A stretch of 40,748 bases of DNA from Acanthaster planci (Eukaryota; Echinodermata; Asteroidea; Valvatida; Acanthasteridae), in NCBI RefSeq assembly GCF_001949145.1, contig NW_019091630.1, positions 78,126 to 118,873 on the forward strand, given 5' to 3'. Positions within the stretch are counted from its first letter, which is position 1; each line of letters starts with the position of its first letter. Below are positions 11,701-22,235 of the stretch, piece after piece. Under the pieces are notes generated by a model. It saw only the letters and a program-made list of their open reading frames with translations. It was not told the origin of the DNA and ran no database searches. Position numbers and translations under genes: made by a program.

Positions 11701-13200
11701 GTGCAATTTGTGCTATAAAACGCTGTCTATGGCAACCAATGATGTGACCAATACTTGACTGGTCCGACCATCGTCGACTAGCGTGCGTTCAAGCAGTGGA
11801 ACAATGGTTTCTGAACGAACTGACCCCAATCTGAGAGTGAATCATGGAAAGCGCCCTCAAGAAATTGGGTGAGAAGATAACAGCTGCCGAGACAAAGGGT
11901 TAAGCGCCCAAGCATACATTTTCCCATCTCAAAAGTGTCATAAATTTTATGTTCATTACACCACTAATTGTGACCCCAAAATGAAAAGAAATACACGGTA
12001 GGGCTGTGTCTTTTAATTTCTTCCTTGAATTGAGACAGTGTTTGCCCGTGGCCCATGCTACATCAAATACAATGTGCGATACCGCATGTACTGTGCGCTA
12101 TGTACTTGTACATGTACTCTGTACATGTCAGGGTTCTGGCGATGACGTTATGAAATCAGCCTGGGAGTGTAAACAGCCATAAGGGTTTTTTGTCGTTGGT
12201 GGTGGGTAAACACATGCAGAATCTTTTTGTTCATTTTGGGGCCATAGTTAATGTTTACTCCTTTAGATTAATGATGTTTTTGAAATGGTTACGTATTTCT
12301 ATTTTGAAATACTTTATGCCAACTAGAACTAATTGTTTTCAATTTCTGCAACCCTCTAACATTACGTTTGTCGCCCAAACACACCAACGCTAGACTGCCT
12401 AGAAACTGCGGCCACAAATGGCACATGCATGCAAAATAAAGTATATAATGTGAAATTGTACAAACCTCATTGATGTCGTCTCTTGTCGTAGACGTTGCTG
12501 GACCAACGAAAAAACTAAATGCTACAAGTTTAGCCACCGCATTTTTGGGCCATCAGATTTGTTCAAATGACCCTCACGGTTGAACCATTTATTGCAGATA
12601 TCGGGTAAACTGTACATATCCCTTCCTTAAGGTGTTAATAACTTAACTAAGAGTGCTTTGCACATGATACAATTCCCACGGGACTCCTCGCTTCCTCGTT
12701 TTCACTGGCCTATGCTCGTACTTAATGTAGCTCAGTGGTATCCCGCTTCTCTTTTGTGTGGTCACAATGCCGCTCTTTTGCGAGGGGCGGATGAGTACTA
12801 TACTAAAACCCAAACCGTCTTGTTTGGGTTGTGCAGGCCAGATTGAGCTGTACCAGCTATATGACAGACGACCGCACTACGTCTTAGAGTATGTTCACCG
12901 ACTACCGCGCGCTACCCTCGTGGTTGGTTCAGGTGCATTCGATCAGTTTGTACGAATGAGGGCGGTCGGCAATCAGCCGAATAGTGGAGCTACGCAGCAA
13001 AACTACAATACATTAAAAACAATAGTCATAGCAATTAAAATAAAACTGCACACATACAAATAAGTTCCCACAGACTAACTTGTGCACATAATAGGCACCG
13101 TACAAGTGTCGGCCTTTGCCGAGGACTGGTGATGATCCCAATTTTTGAAACATGAATTGAACCAAGCACAACCAGCGCATTTTCATGCGAGCTGAGCCAG
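11701..13200. other. Intergenic; one tRNA-like A-box
   Basis: TAGCTCAGTGG at 12728-12738 matches the RNA polymerase III A-box, but no convincing B-box follows at a tRNA-like distance. The stretch 12700-12970 is richer in G+C than its surroundings and carries an open frame of 101 codons without known motifs. It may be an old tRNA-derived SINE. Nothing else is supported. Confidence 0.3.
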
Positions 13201-13204
13201 TCCT

Positions 13205-13272
13205 CTATAAAAACCACCCGAAAATAGTGGAAAACCACTCTTACCAAGTAAAGACCACCCCAAAAGAATGCA
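13205..13272. repeat. Three degenerate copies of a ~21-bp repeat
   Basis: Consecutive segments AAAACCACCC.., AAAACCACTC.. and AGACCACCCC.. recur at 20-21 bp spacing. The same motif (AAAACCACTCCAAAAGAGTG-like) forms a longer array at 15385-15480. Confidence 0.45.
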
Positions 13273-14824
13273 ATAAAGGAGCCATACAAAGTAGTTTTGG
13301 TTTTCATGCTTTCTTACGGGGGCTTCGGTCTTGTTAGAGTAATTGTAATTCTTATTGAGAGGGGGCATACGAGAAACACTCTCTTTGAGGGAGAGATTTT
13401 CACTTTTTAGCCCCCCAAAATTAGAGTACTGAAGCGTGACGTCACTTCAAACCAGGCGGTGTAGTTCAAGCTAATACGTGGTTGCGTTTGTTCACGTGCT
13501 GGCCTTTTCTCTCATGCCTTGTACGCACAACCATAGTTACGTTTGACGGTTGTTTCTTTTTAAAGAGTACCGAAAAAGCAGTGCAGTAAATGAAGCTCTG
13601 CTCCCCGAGTGTTTCAGAAACAATACGTTTTACCACATTGTGACATTATCCTCAACCTATGCTATTGTCAAAACGTTCTCCATGAGTTTTATAATACTTT
13701 TTTATAAGCTACCGAATTAACATCCAAAGACGCCTGTGGCTGTGACGCGTCCTCAGAAGAAACATTCCTCCGAAGTAAGTCTTTCTCATTAGATGAACAA
13801 TTCTATTTTTTTCTAAAACCTCACGACAATTTCAGCGCTAGTGCGCGTGAACGAATAAAAATAATTCAAATTTAAGAAAATAATGCAAAAAAAGCCTCAG
13901 ATAACACAGATCCTCTGAGGGGAATACAAGTGTGACATCATGATGTTGTTGGTTTGAGTTAAAATAGCCTTAACGTCTGAAGAACTGCATGTGGAAGGTT
14001 TGTTGCCCTATTTGTCATGGGTGATACAGACTGAATTGGGCTACATTTTGTGTTACCGAGCCAGAGTCGTTTGACCGTTAATTCTTTTGTTGACATTGAA
14101 AGCCACGAGGGAGTGATTTTTAAATGCCCATAACCTTATACAAATAAGTATCTTACACGAAGATATGTGGATAAAGGCGATACCTGTACGACCACTCGAG
14201 TCAGTTCAATTTTTTTTTCAATTTAGTCCAGAGACGTAAATTTCATGTTACTTTACAGCCTATATCAATTTCATGCACATTAAATTACTTTAGAAAAAGC
14301 TAATGGAATTAGTGCAAATACGCCCATATAATGTAAAAAAGTGTGATGCTTTGCTATAAGAGTACGGTAATGGTAATTTGAACTATGTTAAAAACAATAA
14401 CACCAAGACATGCCTACTGGGGACGGATCCAATGTATTCCAGGGGGGGATGACATAGAGCAGCAATTTTAAAATGGCACTGTGAGGGCGTAGCACCAAGG
14501 CCTTACGGTGTCTGTCTAGGGCCTGCTTAAGGGATCCTAGGATTGAATTGTATTCTGGGCGCTCCGTGATTCAGGCAGTATGGACCCCCTTTTTTCTTCT
14601 TTTTTAAATAATTAGTATAAATGTTTTGTGTAAAACGGGCGTGCACCCCCTAGCCCTCCAAATACACCCCGCCTACAGACAGGGCGATGTGAAGGGGAGG
14701 GGGGGGATCTATCGATGCCCCTAATAGAGCCAAAGCAGTGACAAGATTAAACCATGTAATAAAACATTGCTAAATTTCATTTTAAGAAAATTCAGTTATA
14801 TTTGAATACGAGTACAGGCCTTAC
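13273..14824. other. Intergenic, nothing recognised
   Basis: A+T-rich sequence with short homopolymers, such as a G run near 14700. The short string AGGCCTTAC occurs at about 14500 and at the downstream edge of the candidate exon at 14825. No gene is supported. Confidence 0.35.
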
Positions 14825-14930
14825 CCGAAGTGGCAACCAATTCGAAATCCCCTATGAACATCTTCTCGGTGACCTGGCCCTTCATAAAGGCTGTCGACAT
14901 CATGATTATTAGCAGCCCCATCTAGTTTTT
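14825..14930 (-). CDS. Candidate internal exon, unknown protein
   Basis: On the minus strand a run of nine T then CAAAG makes a strong acceptor, and the segment ends with TTCGG followed by GTAAGG, a good donor. The 106-bp exon has two leading bases, 34 codons and two trailing bases (phase 1 to phase 2). Its charged peptide includes the stretch VDSLYEGPGHREDVHRGF. No domain is recognised. Matching exons on either side were not found, so the gene it belongs to is unknown. The call rests on both splice sites agreeing with one open frame. Confidence 0.33.
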
Positions 14931-15384
14931 CTTTGAAAAAAAAAGAGACCACGAGCACACACTGGGACGAACAAGCAAAAGGTTTGTAAAGATCCAATGT
15001 CATAACATCATTAACCTCTAAAATTACATTTGATACGTTTGCAGTCTCCCACACCACTGGAAGTTATTTTGAGCAAAGTGGTGACAGCTAGATTGTCTGG
15101 TCACTGGCATTGAAATTGTTCAAAGAAGTAAAACTGGAAGTCAAAATCACTCAGTAACCTCGTAAGTTGGAAGCTCCAGCCATTTTTCCCTCTACATGTA
15201 ATAAATGTTCGAGATACCATTTTGTTTCATCTTTACAGCAGGTCATGGCGATGCTGACCCAAATATGCACATATACCAGCCTTTTCTATTTTGACTTACA
15301 GTATACGTACTCTTCAAAGAAACAAGAAAGAAAAAGAGTGAAAACTCAAAAGAAACAAGAAAGAGCAGCAGATGATTCTATTTT
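14931..15384. other. Intergenic, with lysine-rich low-complexity end
   Basis: The right half (15300-15384) is purine-rich (AAGAAACAAGAAAG) and leads into the 21-bp array. A plus-strand frame from 15167 is open through it, but that reflects composition rather than a recognised gene. Confidence 0.35.
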
Positions 15385-15480
15385 CAAGAGAGTAAAAACC
15401 ACTCCAAAAGAGTGAAAACCACATCAGAAAGAGTGACAGGTACTCCAGAAGAGGGAAAATCACTCAAAAGAGGAGTAACA
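15385..15480 (+). repeat. Degenerate 21-bp tandem array with heptad coding pattern
   Basis: Four to five units resembling GTGAAAACCACTCCAAAAGA follow one another. In one plus-strand frame they read as related heptapeptides (RVKTTPK, RVKTTSE, RVTGTPE). A one-base shift between the first and second units breaks the frame (a TGA follows the first), and the second frame then continues open to 15600. This may be a former basic repeat protein or simply a minisatellite. Confidence 0.5.
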
Positions 15481-15812
15481 AGGACACCTCCGTCACTGAA
15501 GTGTACACGAAAACACCCAAGAATGGAATACAGTGACGCACGATGCCAATCCCTCAGTTTAACGACTCAATTCCATGAGGAATCGGTGAAACTGAAATAA
15601 TCAAACACGGTACATTTAAAAAAATTAGAAGTTAATAATAAGTATACAAAATTAACCCCCTATTTATAATTAAGTCCAAACCACAGAGGCTTGCCGCTTT
15701 ACTAAAACAAAATGCTGTCGCCAGCAGTTGTTGTACCTTCAAGTGAACTTACATCTTCAATATCCGATAAATTAATCACACACATTTTAGTAGTGTTGTA
15801 TAAAAAGGAACA

Positions 15813-16016
15813 ATGTCGACAACAGGTACTAACTTTGGAGAAAGGAACTTTTATTCTAAACTATTTTCAGCTTGTACAAGGGAGAGTGGGAGTACTGCGC
15901 ATAGAGATGTTGCTTGGAGAGTGGTTGTGATGAGACTGGCTAAAAATGACCAAGTGGTGAAAATAGGGTTGGGAACACAGGCCAGAAGAACAAGGGTAAA
16001 TCTAACTAAAATCTAA
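15813..16016 (+). pseudogene. Possible transposase N-terminal HTH fragment
   Basis: The 67-codon frame contains STAHRDVAWRVVVMRLAKN followed by KIGLGTQARRTRVNLTKI. From general knowledge, the spacing of Arg-Asp, Trp-Arg-Val-Val and the following TQ..RRT resembles the helix-turn-helix start of IS630/Tc1-type DDE transposases (RD..WR-hydrophobic, then a recognition helix). No catalytic domain was found downstream before the LINE begins at about 16365, and inverted ends were not identified. If real, it is an isolated relic. A chance resemblance remains possible. Confidence 0.25.
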
Positions 16017-16364
16017 TTATAAAGTAATAAATCCTAGACCAGAAGTCTGCCAGAGGAATGTAGTAAGAAGGCCAAAGCAATAAAAGTGGGCCCTTGTGTA
16101 GGAGTGCTCTTAAATCAATTAGGAAGCTTGACATTCCAGGGTCAAAAGTTAAAGGCTCCTAATCTACTGCTGGGAAAAATGTACATGGAGTCTACTGTAG
16201 ATGCAAGTGTTCTTATTTTTACAAGGGGGAAAACGCTACAACATCATTACGTGTATCATTACGAGGTATGCTTCTTGCACACTGGAGAGGATACTCCAGC
16301 TTCGTTGTATAGCGTCGAAGATACACGGTACGTATCAGTCTATGCCGGTTATAAGTCCTCAGTT
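16017..16364. other. Unassigned stretch between transposon relics
   Basis: Overlapping open frames on both strands (16086-16473) have no recognisable motif. Part of this may be the 5' edge of the LINE. Confidence 0.3.
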
Positions 16365-16623
16365 TGATTGGCGTAGAATTGGACGCCAGGGGCTGCTTCC
16401 GACGGTAGGAGAGGCCATTGCACCTCATTGGGCAGCTACCGCCTGCCTCAAGCTAGGCAGCCCCAGCCAGTAAGGTACTGCCTCACCACGTTCCGTTAAC
16501 CTCACTGGGTGCGTGGGGTTTAGGGTGAATCGACAAACGGATCGACAACTGTGCACCAAGCAACAAGAAGAAGAACAAAAAAGCCAGGAGGAAGAGAAAG
16601 GAAAGGAAGAAGTCTCCTGCCCT

Positions 16624-17440
16624 GAAGCTGGGCACATGGAATGTCAGGACAATGACACCAGGTTTCTCTGACAATCTTCAAGACAACGACACACGCAAAA
16701 CAGCCGTCATCGACTGGGAGCTAAGCAGGCTGCAGATGGACACTGTCGCCCTCTAAGAGACCAGACTCTCTGGATCAGGCTCTGTAAGAGAGAAAGTCTT
16801 CACTTTCAAGGAAAGTCACCAGATGAGGTCAGGGAACGTGGTGTAGGTCTTGCAGTCAAGAACAGCCTGCTTGGATCCATCATCCCGCCGACAGAGGGAG
16901 CAGAAAGAATCTTGTCCCTACAGCTCGACACAGCCTACAGCCAGACCAGTCACCATCATCGGCGCTTACGCCCCAACCCTTACCTTCAGACGCCCTGGAC
17001 AAGTTCCACGACTACCTCAGCTCTGCCATCAGAAACATGCCCGAAACACACTCTCCGTTCATCCTGGGAGATTTCAATGCCAGAGTGGGCGCCGACCACA
17101 CCACTTGGCCCTCCTGTCTGGGTCACTTTGGTGTTGGGTGTGTGAACGAAAACGGACAGCGCTCGCTCGAACTCTGCTCCCACCACAACCTCTGCGTCAG
17201 TAACACCTTTTGCAACACCAAACTTCAACACAGAGTCTCCTGGAGACATCCCAGGTCCAAACACTGGCACCAACTTGACCTGGTCCTCACCAGGCGCTCC
17301 AGCATACCATGCATCACAAGTACCCGCAGCTATCAGAGTGCTGACTGCGACACAGACCACTTGGTGGTGTGCAGCAAGGTCAAACTACACACAAGAAGGA
17401 TTCGTCACACTCAGAACCCGCATCAATACCAGTTAAATGC
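16624..17440 (+). pseudogene. LINE apurinic-type endonuclease (EEP domain), broken
   Basis: In intact elements this domain nicks target DNA to prime reverse transcription. Visible blocks in order: LGTWNVRTM at about 16626, TAVIDWELSRLQMDTVAL then an in-frame stop just before ETRLSGSGS (normally QETRL), VTIIGAYAP at about 16950, GDFNARVG at 17067-17090, and DTDHLVV near 17350. The catalytic Asp-Asn of GDFNA and the terminal Asp-His are kept, but the domain needs at least two frame changes and reads through a stop. The Glu of QETR survives while its Gln is the stop codon. It cannot make a functional protein. Confidence 0.85.
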
Positions 17441-17449
17441 GAAACCCAG

Positions 17450-17699
17450 TTATGGTGGAAGAGTTCGCTGAAGCCCTGGAAAAATGTTTACCAGGCCAAC
17501 AGAGCGACAACGTCCAGGAAAGTCTACAATCGACATGATCTTCTCCCTCAGACAGTGGCAGGAAAAATGCAGAGAGCAAAGGCTGCCGCTCTTCATAGCC
17601 TTCATAGATCTGACGAAGGCCTTCGATGCCGTCAGCAGGGATGACCTCTTCGTGGTTCTGCCAAAGATAGGTTGCCCACCTAGACTCCTGAGCATCATA
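17450..17699 (+). pseudogene. LINE reverse transcriptase stub
   Basis: The sequence VEEFAEALEKC, normally in the linker after the endonuclease, is joined within about 60 bp to STIDMIFSLRQWQEKCREQR and then LFIAFIDLTKAFDAVSRD and LFVVLPKIGCPPRLLSII. These are the first conserved reverse-transcriptase blocks, including the FIDLTKAFD motif that carries the first catalytic Asp. A large internal deletion removed what normally separates them, and the element ends before the FADD block. It is inactive. The close join suggests deletion within one element or during insertion. Confidence 0.85.
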
Positions 17700-18773
17700 T
17701 ATGTACAAACACACATGCAATTCCGTATAGGCGCATGTGCCCATGCAAAATACAACGATACAACCTCCAAATATCGTGTCAAATTACGAGCAAATATACT
17801 TGACCGTGTTGCAATAAATTTCCCAAGTCACGTAAGAAAAGGTATAAATAAATACGCAGTGATCTCAAATACACATTAAAGGCACATTTTCTATCTTAAA
17901 CATGAAGAAAACGCAAACGAAGAGTCAGCCGAATTGGAATTTCCCACACTGACTCAGTAAGATTAAATGGCAAAGGAATGGCGCGACGTCATTGGCTGAA
18001 TAATACCACATGACTTTATATGCATACCAATGAATAATATTTAAACAAGGATGTAAGAACCGTGGTGCTTGACATCGTATGCAAATTTAACCCAGCCACA
18101 CAAAGAATCTTAAAGTCTTATGAAGCTCAAGGAACCGGCTCGGGGAAACGGTGAGATGAGGCAAACGGACAGACTGAAGAAAACTCAAAAGAAATCAAAA
18201 TGTCTGCTTTGATGAACATTTAATAAGGCCACCAGCCTCCAGCAAAATACGCATAATACTGTACATGACGACGTGACGGAGCCAACGCCCTGTAGCCAAC
18301 TGCACTGAATGAAGGCCACAGCTCGTTTTTAACGTCGCGGCGAACAGTAAAGAAAACTACAAACATTTTAGGTGGCAGCTGTGATTACGTAAGTGGAAGC
18401 GGAACTCAGCTGGACTAGACACACTGTGCATATTACACTGCAGTAAATCTCTACAAGGAACATAACTTATCGGCAGAGGGGACAAAATCTTCTTTGAGTT
18501 TTCCATTTTGACTTCTTGGGCAGTGTGGAAATTTCACTCTTACAGTGGTTTCATTTCAGTGGATTATGGAGTATTAGCTTTTTTTTAGAGTGAAATTTCT
18601 ACTCTGTTGCCTTTACAGATTAGGAACAGTGGAGGTATTTTGGTTTATTTGCATCTTTTTCCATCTGTCTTCAACCTTCGTTGGTATTCGAATCGAATAA
18701 GCACCTATCTTTACGTTGTTTTCGTGTGGGACACTTTCAAGTTAAAATGTATATATCCTATTTTGTGTGCATC
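17700..18773. other. Intergenic between LINE relic and Tc1 element
   Basis: No gene is supported. No poly-A tail or 3' end of the LINE is visible after the truncation point. Confidence 0.4.
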
Positions 18774-18775
18774 TA

Positions 18776-18810
18776 CAGTTAGCAACAAATTATTTATACC
18801 CTTGTAAAAA
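18776..18810 (+). repeat. Tc1 left terminal inverted repeat
   Basis: CAGTTAGCAACAAATTATTT begins directly after the TA duplication. It matches the complement of the right end over about 34 bp with three mismatches and one single-base gap. Confidence 0.9.
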
Positions 18811-18909
18811 AATGTGTTTTGGTGTGTTTTTCTGAGGAATGAAGTTGTACAATACTGTAAAAAAATCGGAAAGCATGGACGGAAGCCAAAGATGCTCCTT
18901 GTCTGGCTA

Positions 18910-19660
18910 GGAAAGTGTGCCGTGGGCCCTTCCCAACCCCAAAACTACAATCAAGACACCTCAGGACAACTTGGGTGAGATGGGCACCAAGGTTTCAGCA
19001 CAGACAATCCACAGCACACTGCACAAGGAAGGGCTACATGGGCGTCGTCCCCGAAAGACTCCTCTCCTCACTCACAACCATCAAAAAGCTCAGCTTGCAT
19101 TTGCCAGAGAGCACCGAGACAAGGACCAGAGTTTCTGGTCATCGATTCTATTGTCAGATAAGACGAAAATTGAACTGTTTGGTGGGATCATTATGCTGTG
19201 GGGTTGTTTTATTGCAAGTGGACTTGGCAATCTTGTGAAAGTAGAGGGAATTATGAAGAAGGAGCAGTACGTCCTGATTCTAGAGGGCAGTGTCAAGCAG
19301 TGTGCCAGAAATCTCCATCTCGGGCCCGACTGGACATACGAACAGGACAATGATCCTAAACATACGGCAAAGACAGTCAAAAATGGTTCCAGGAAACAAC
19401 GTGAAGGTGCTACAGTGGCCTAGCCAAAGTGTAGACCTGAATCCAATTGAAAACCTGTGGGAAAACTTCAAGTCCAAGGTGCATGCCGGCAGGCCCTCCA
19501 ACCTGAAAGAGCTAAGGACATCGCTAAAGCTTAGACGAGTGGGCAAAGATTCCAGAGGAGCTTCACCAAACCCTTGCGAACAGCTACACCAAGCGCTTGG
19601 ATGCTCTAAGTAAGCAGAAAGACTTTTCATTGACTATTAAATGTGACATTAATGAACATT
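18910..19660 (+). pseudogene. Tc1 transposase, internally deleted and frameshifted
   Basis: In intact copies this enzyme cuts out and reinserts the element. The segment after the paired DNA-binding domain is visible (QTIHSTLHKEGLHGRRPRKT, then FAREHRDKDQSFW), followed by LLSDKTKIELFG with the first catalytic Asp. About 30-40 residues normally found before IMLWGCF are missing. The second Asp is kept in EQDNDPKHTAKT. A frame change follows within the next 30 bp, after which VLQWPSQSVDLNPIENLW carries the last catalytic Glu. Another frame change near 19530 separates the C-terminal block (WAKIPEELHQTL, SYTKRLDAL). All three acidic residues persist, but no continuous protein can be made. Confidence 0.92.
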
Positions 19661-19838
19661 ATGAATAATTCTGATGTCTAATTCTAGAGATATTATCTAT
19701 TCTTAAATAGCCATGAAAGTGACCCAGAAATATGTTTTCTTGAATTCTCTTGTTTCATTATTTTGGAGTTACTCTCAACCCATCAAGTCAAAAACCCCAC
19801 TATAACCCTTGTTCTAACACTCAAAAATGGAAAAAAAA

Positions 19839-19873
19839 ATTTGCAAGGCTATGAATAATTTTGTTGCTAACTG
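19839..19873 (-). repeat. Tc1 right terminal inverted repeat
   Basis: The reverse complement starts CAGTTAGCAACAAAATTATT and ends directly before the TA at 19874-19875. Confidence 0.9.
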
Positions 19874-19875
19874 TA

Positions 19876-20352
19876 CATGAACATGCTTACTACATTTCAT
19901 CTTTAAAGAAATCGACGTTAATTCCCCTTACACTAGGTGCACAATTCTATAAGTTTCTTTAAAACAAAGCAAATAACTCCCAGGCTCAATTTCATTAATG
20001 TAGGCAATAAATAACATGCTTAGGGCAGAGACATCCGCAACACAACTTACACGAAAATATTTATACACGTATGCAACTCCACACATTTCCAATGGAGCGG
20101 ACACTTTGACCTAGCACTAGACAACAAATTTGGATGCAGTACTGTTTCTTTCAGCAACAGTTGCTCGATGCAACAATTATTAGCTATCAAAGAGCCGGGG
20201 CAGAATTCTCCCGTTCGTTTTTTTGCTTATAGCATCTCCGGGATTAATTTCTGCGTGCTAATGTATTAACCTCATTTTGGCCCCAAGTTGATCAAAATGG
20301 GACGAATTGGAAGAATTGTAAGAGGCAGTGGGAAGTATGATGTGAAATTTAC
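19876..20352. other. Intergenic, possible end of the minus-strand gene
   Basis: On the minus strand a short phase-0 frame (YCIQICCLVLGQSV... to a TAA near 20056) could be a final exon following the 20353 candidate. Its acceptor (GAAACAG) has a poor pyrimidine tract, so it is not called. Confidence 0.25.
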
Positions 20353-20419
20353 CATTGACTTTGTACACAGAAGTACATCTTGCAAAGGGCAGTAGTTTCG
20401 TTTTGTCAGGAAGTCTTTG
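20353..20419 (-). CDS. Candidate downstream exon, 67 bp
   Basis: On the minus strand the acceptor is CCTTCCCCAAAG and the donor GTAAAT. The exon has one leading base followed by 22 codons (KDFLTKRNYCPLQDVLLCTK, then SM). The single leading base would complete the codon left by the two trailing bases of the 20825-20861 candidate, so the phases agree. Several overlapping frames are open here, so this is weak. Confidence 0.2.
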
Positions 20420-20824
20420 CTTTGGGGAAGGTATATTAATTGTATAATAATGTACAAAGCTCATAACATCTCTCGTTTCATTTCATTGAATACACAATCC
20501 ATACAGCATCTTTGATGTGCAAAATGCAATAAAATCGCCCGACAATCGAAAGAAAATAAAAAATGGTAACCTGAATTATAATTATTTAATTAGTTAATTA
20601 AAAATTATTTTACATATAATTTTCACGCAGATGATTAGTGTGTATGCCTCTATGACACTGCCAGATTTCATGAAATACATCGTGTTATGACCAAGATGTA
20701 AGGGGGGGGCAGATTGCATCCCCCGATTGTGACAAGGCCAAAACAGCCGGCTCTTAGGGTTAATCTTTCATATGGTGGCACTTGAAGGCTTTGTTGGCAA
20801 TGTCCGGATTGAGGCACAACTTAC

Positions 20825-20861
20825 ACGGCCCACTCCTGCCTCAGAAAGCGCAACACTGCAA
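20825..20861 (-). CDS. Candidate 37-bp exon, possibly a decayed module
   Basis: The acceptor is a strong pyrimidine tract (TTTTTCCTCTTTTTAATAG) and the donor GTAAGT. Read in the phase left by the 21175 exon it gives AVLRFLRQEWA plus two bases. Read in another frame it contains SEAG like the A-type modules, and its plus-strand form aligns loosely with the A-type segments (ccactcctgcctcaga versus ccacctgcctcgga). It may be a diverged member of the array. Confidence 0.25.
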
Positions 20862-21174
20862 CTATTAAAAAGAGGAAAAACTTAAGTCTTCATTAGTTTT
20901 ATTGTCATGTTTCACGACAGAAATTTATTTGACGAATGAACACACTTTTGCCACGGTGCAGCAATGCAATGAGACTGAGAGTCTTATGGATTTGGTTTTC
21001 CGTATTGAATAGAGTTGACTTTATTCAACAAAATATCGCACATACTTTTACTAAGGCTGCTTTCCTGATGTTTTTCCTGAAAACAATTTCACTAGAATTG
21101 ACCGTATTAATTCCATTCAGTAATGGATATTTCATGCAAAAATTTCTTAAAGTTTGTCTCTTCGTAAAACTTAC

Positions 21175-21222
21175 AAAACGTCTCGGCGGACTGCCGGAGG
21201 TAATCCATGCGATCGTCTTCAT
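21175..21222 (-). CDS. Candidate 48-bp phase 1-1 exon downstream of the array
   Basis: The acceptor region TTTCTCACATTTGCCTCCAG and the donor GTAAGT are both close to consensus. The exon is exactly 48 bp: two leading bases, 15 codons (EDDRMDYLRQSAETF) and one trailing base. This is the same size and phase as the module exons, although the sequence is unrelated and acidic/helical in character. It lies about 840 bp downstream of the last module exon (22061). Its exact phase match makes it a good candidate for the following exon of the same gene. Confidence 0.42.
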
Positions 21223-22060
21223 CTGGAGGCAAATGTGAGAAACAAAAATACTTTTTAATTGTTATTGGTACACCATTTTCAGCGCCATTTATATATTAAC
21301 TTGAGGTTGGACAAACTTCGGTAATGTTAATGTCATCTGAAAGCATACACTTGGTCCTTTTCACCATGCACAGAATCAACGCAACGGGGAGAAGGTCCCC
21401 CACATGTTTGGAAGAGGGGGCGGATACTGCTATGCATCCGCCCGTCCAATTAATTTGCACCAATGTGGGTCATTGGGTTGTACGTGTCAAATGTAAGCTC
21501 AAGTCTTCAGTACCTTGGCACATGTACACAGATTTAGAACCCGATGGATAAAAGTGCTCACAAAATTATCTGTAAGTGTGACAGACAGTTACAAAGTCAA
21601 AGGTAATTACTGACTATTGGCACTCCAAGTAACCTCACCAAGCCTTCTCACGCAGCCCCGTTGAAGGTGAATTTCAGCCATGCCAAATTAAGCACAAGAA
21701 ACACCAAGACAATGAAGCATAAGAGCATGTGATCACGTCAGCACGTCTAAAACTTGGAGTTCCAGCTAGACCATTGCATATGCATAGTTCTGACCAGAGG
21801 GCGCTGGAATTCGAGTAAGGAGATTTGCACGGGCAACAGTTTCATGATATGCAGACTACACTGTTGAAGTTTGCTTGGGAGCATGCTTTGCCATTCATTA
21901 GGCAAACCTGTGCTACAAGTAGGCCCTCGCATTTATTTGGTATTGATTTTTGTCCATTCAAAAGGTCCAAAGATACTGAGATATTTCAAACACTTTCTAA
22001 TACTCCATATTTCTTTCGAAATGGTCCAATTGTGTCAAAAAGACCTAATATGACACTCAC

Positions 22061-22108
22061 GTGGTTGTGCAATGGGGCCACCTGAATCGGATGTCGTTGA
22101 TTCATCAG
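22061..22108 (-). CDS. Module exon C, unit 1
   Basis: 48 bp. The acceptor is TTTCATTTTTCAACAG and the donor GTGAGTGTC. Two leading bases, then DESTTSDSGGPIAQP, then one trailing base (phase 1-1). Reference copy for C-type modules. Confidence 0.58.
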
Positions 22109-22235
22109 CTGTTGAAAAATGAAAATCAGTCAAATGAAACCAACATCAACACTATATTTTGTAACATTTTATCAACAAGGACTGCAGAAAATGATAACAG
22201 TTTATGGTAATAAAAGCAACGGGTATGACACTCAC

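Larger units (their letters stand above)
16365..17699 (+). mobile_element. Decayed, internally deleted RTE-like LINE
   Basis: A G+C-rich leader (about 16365-16610) is followed by relics of an endonuclease and then a short reverse-transcriptase stub. All read on the plus strand but in several frames. The element stops abruptly at about 17699 inside the reverse transcriptase, and the usual 3' region and tail are absent. Its base composition (near 55% G+C) contrasts with the A+T-rich surroundings. Assignment to the RTE group is from memory of this endonuclease type (GTWNVRTM start) and is moderately secure; membership of the non-LTR retrotransposons is firm. Confidence 0.85.
18776..19873 (+). 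mobile_element. Tc1-family DNA transposon, non-autonomous relic
   Basis: The ends are imperfect inverted repeats of about 35 bp. The left end starts CAGTTAGCAACAAATTATTT at 18776, and the complement of the right end starts CAGTTAGCAACAAAATTATT at 19873. Both are flanked by TA (18774-18775 and 19874-19875), the Tc1/mariner target duplication. The 1098-bp length is shorter than the roughly 1.2-1.6 kb typical of full elements, consistent with the internal loss seen in the transposase. Confidence 0.93.
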
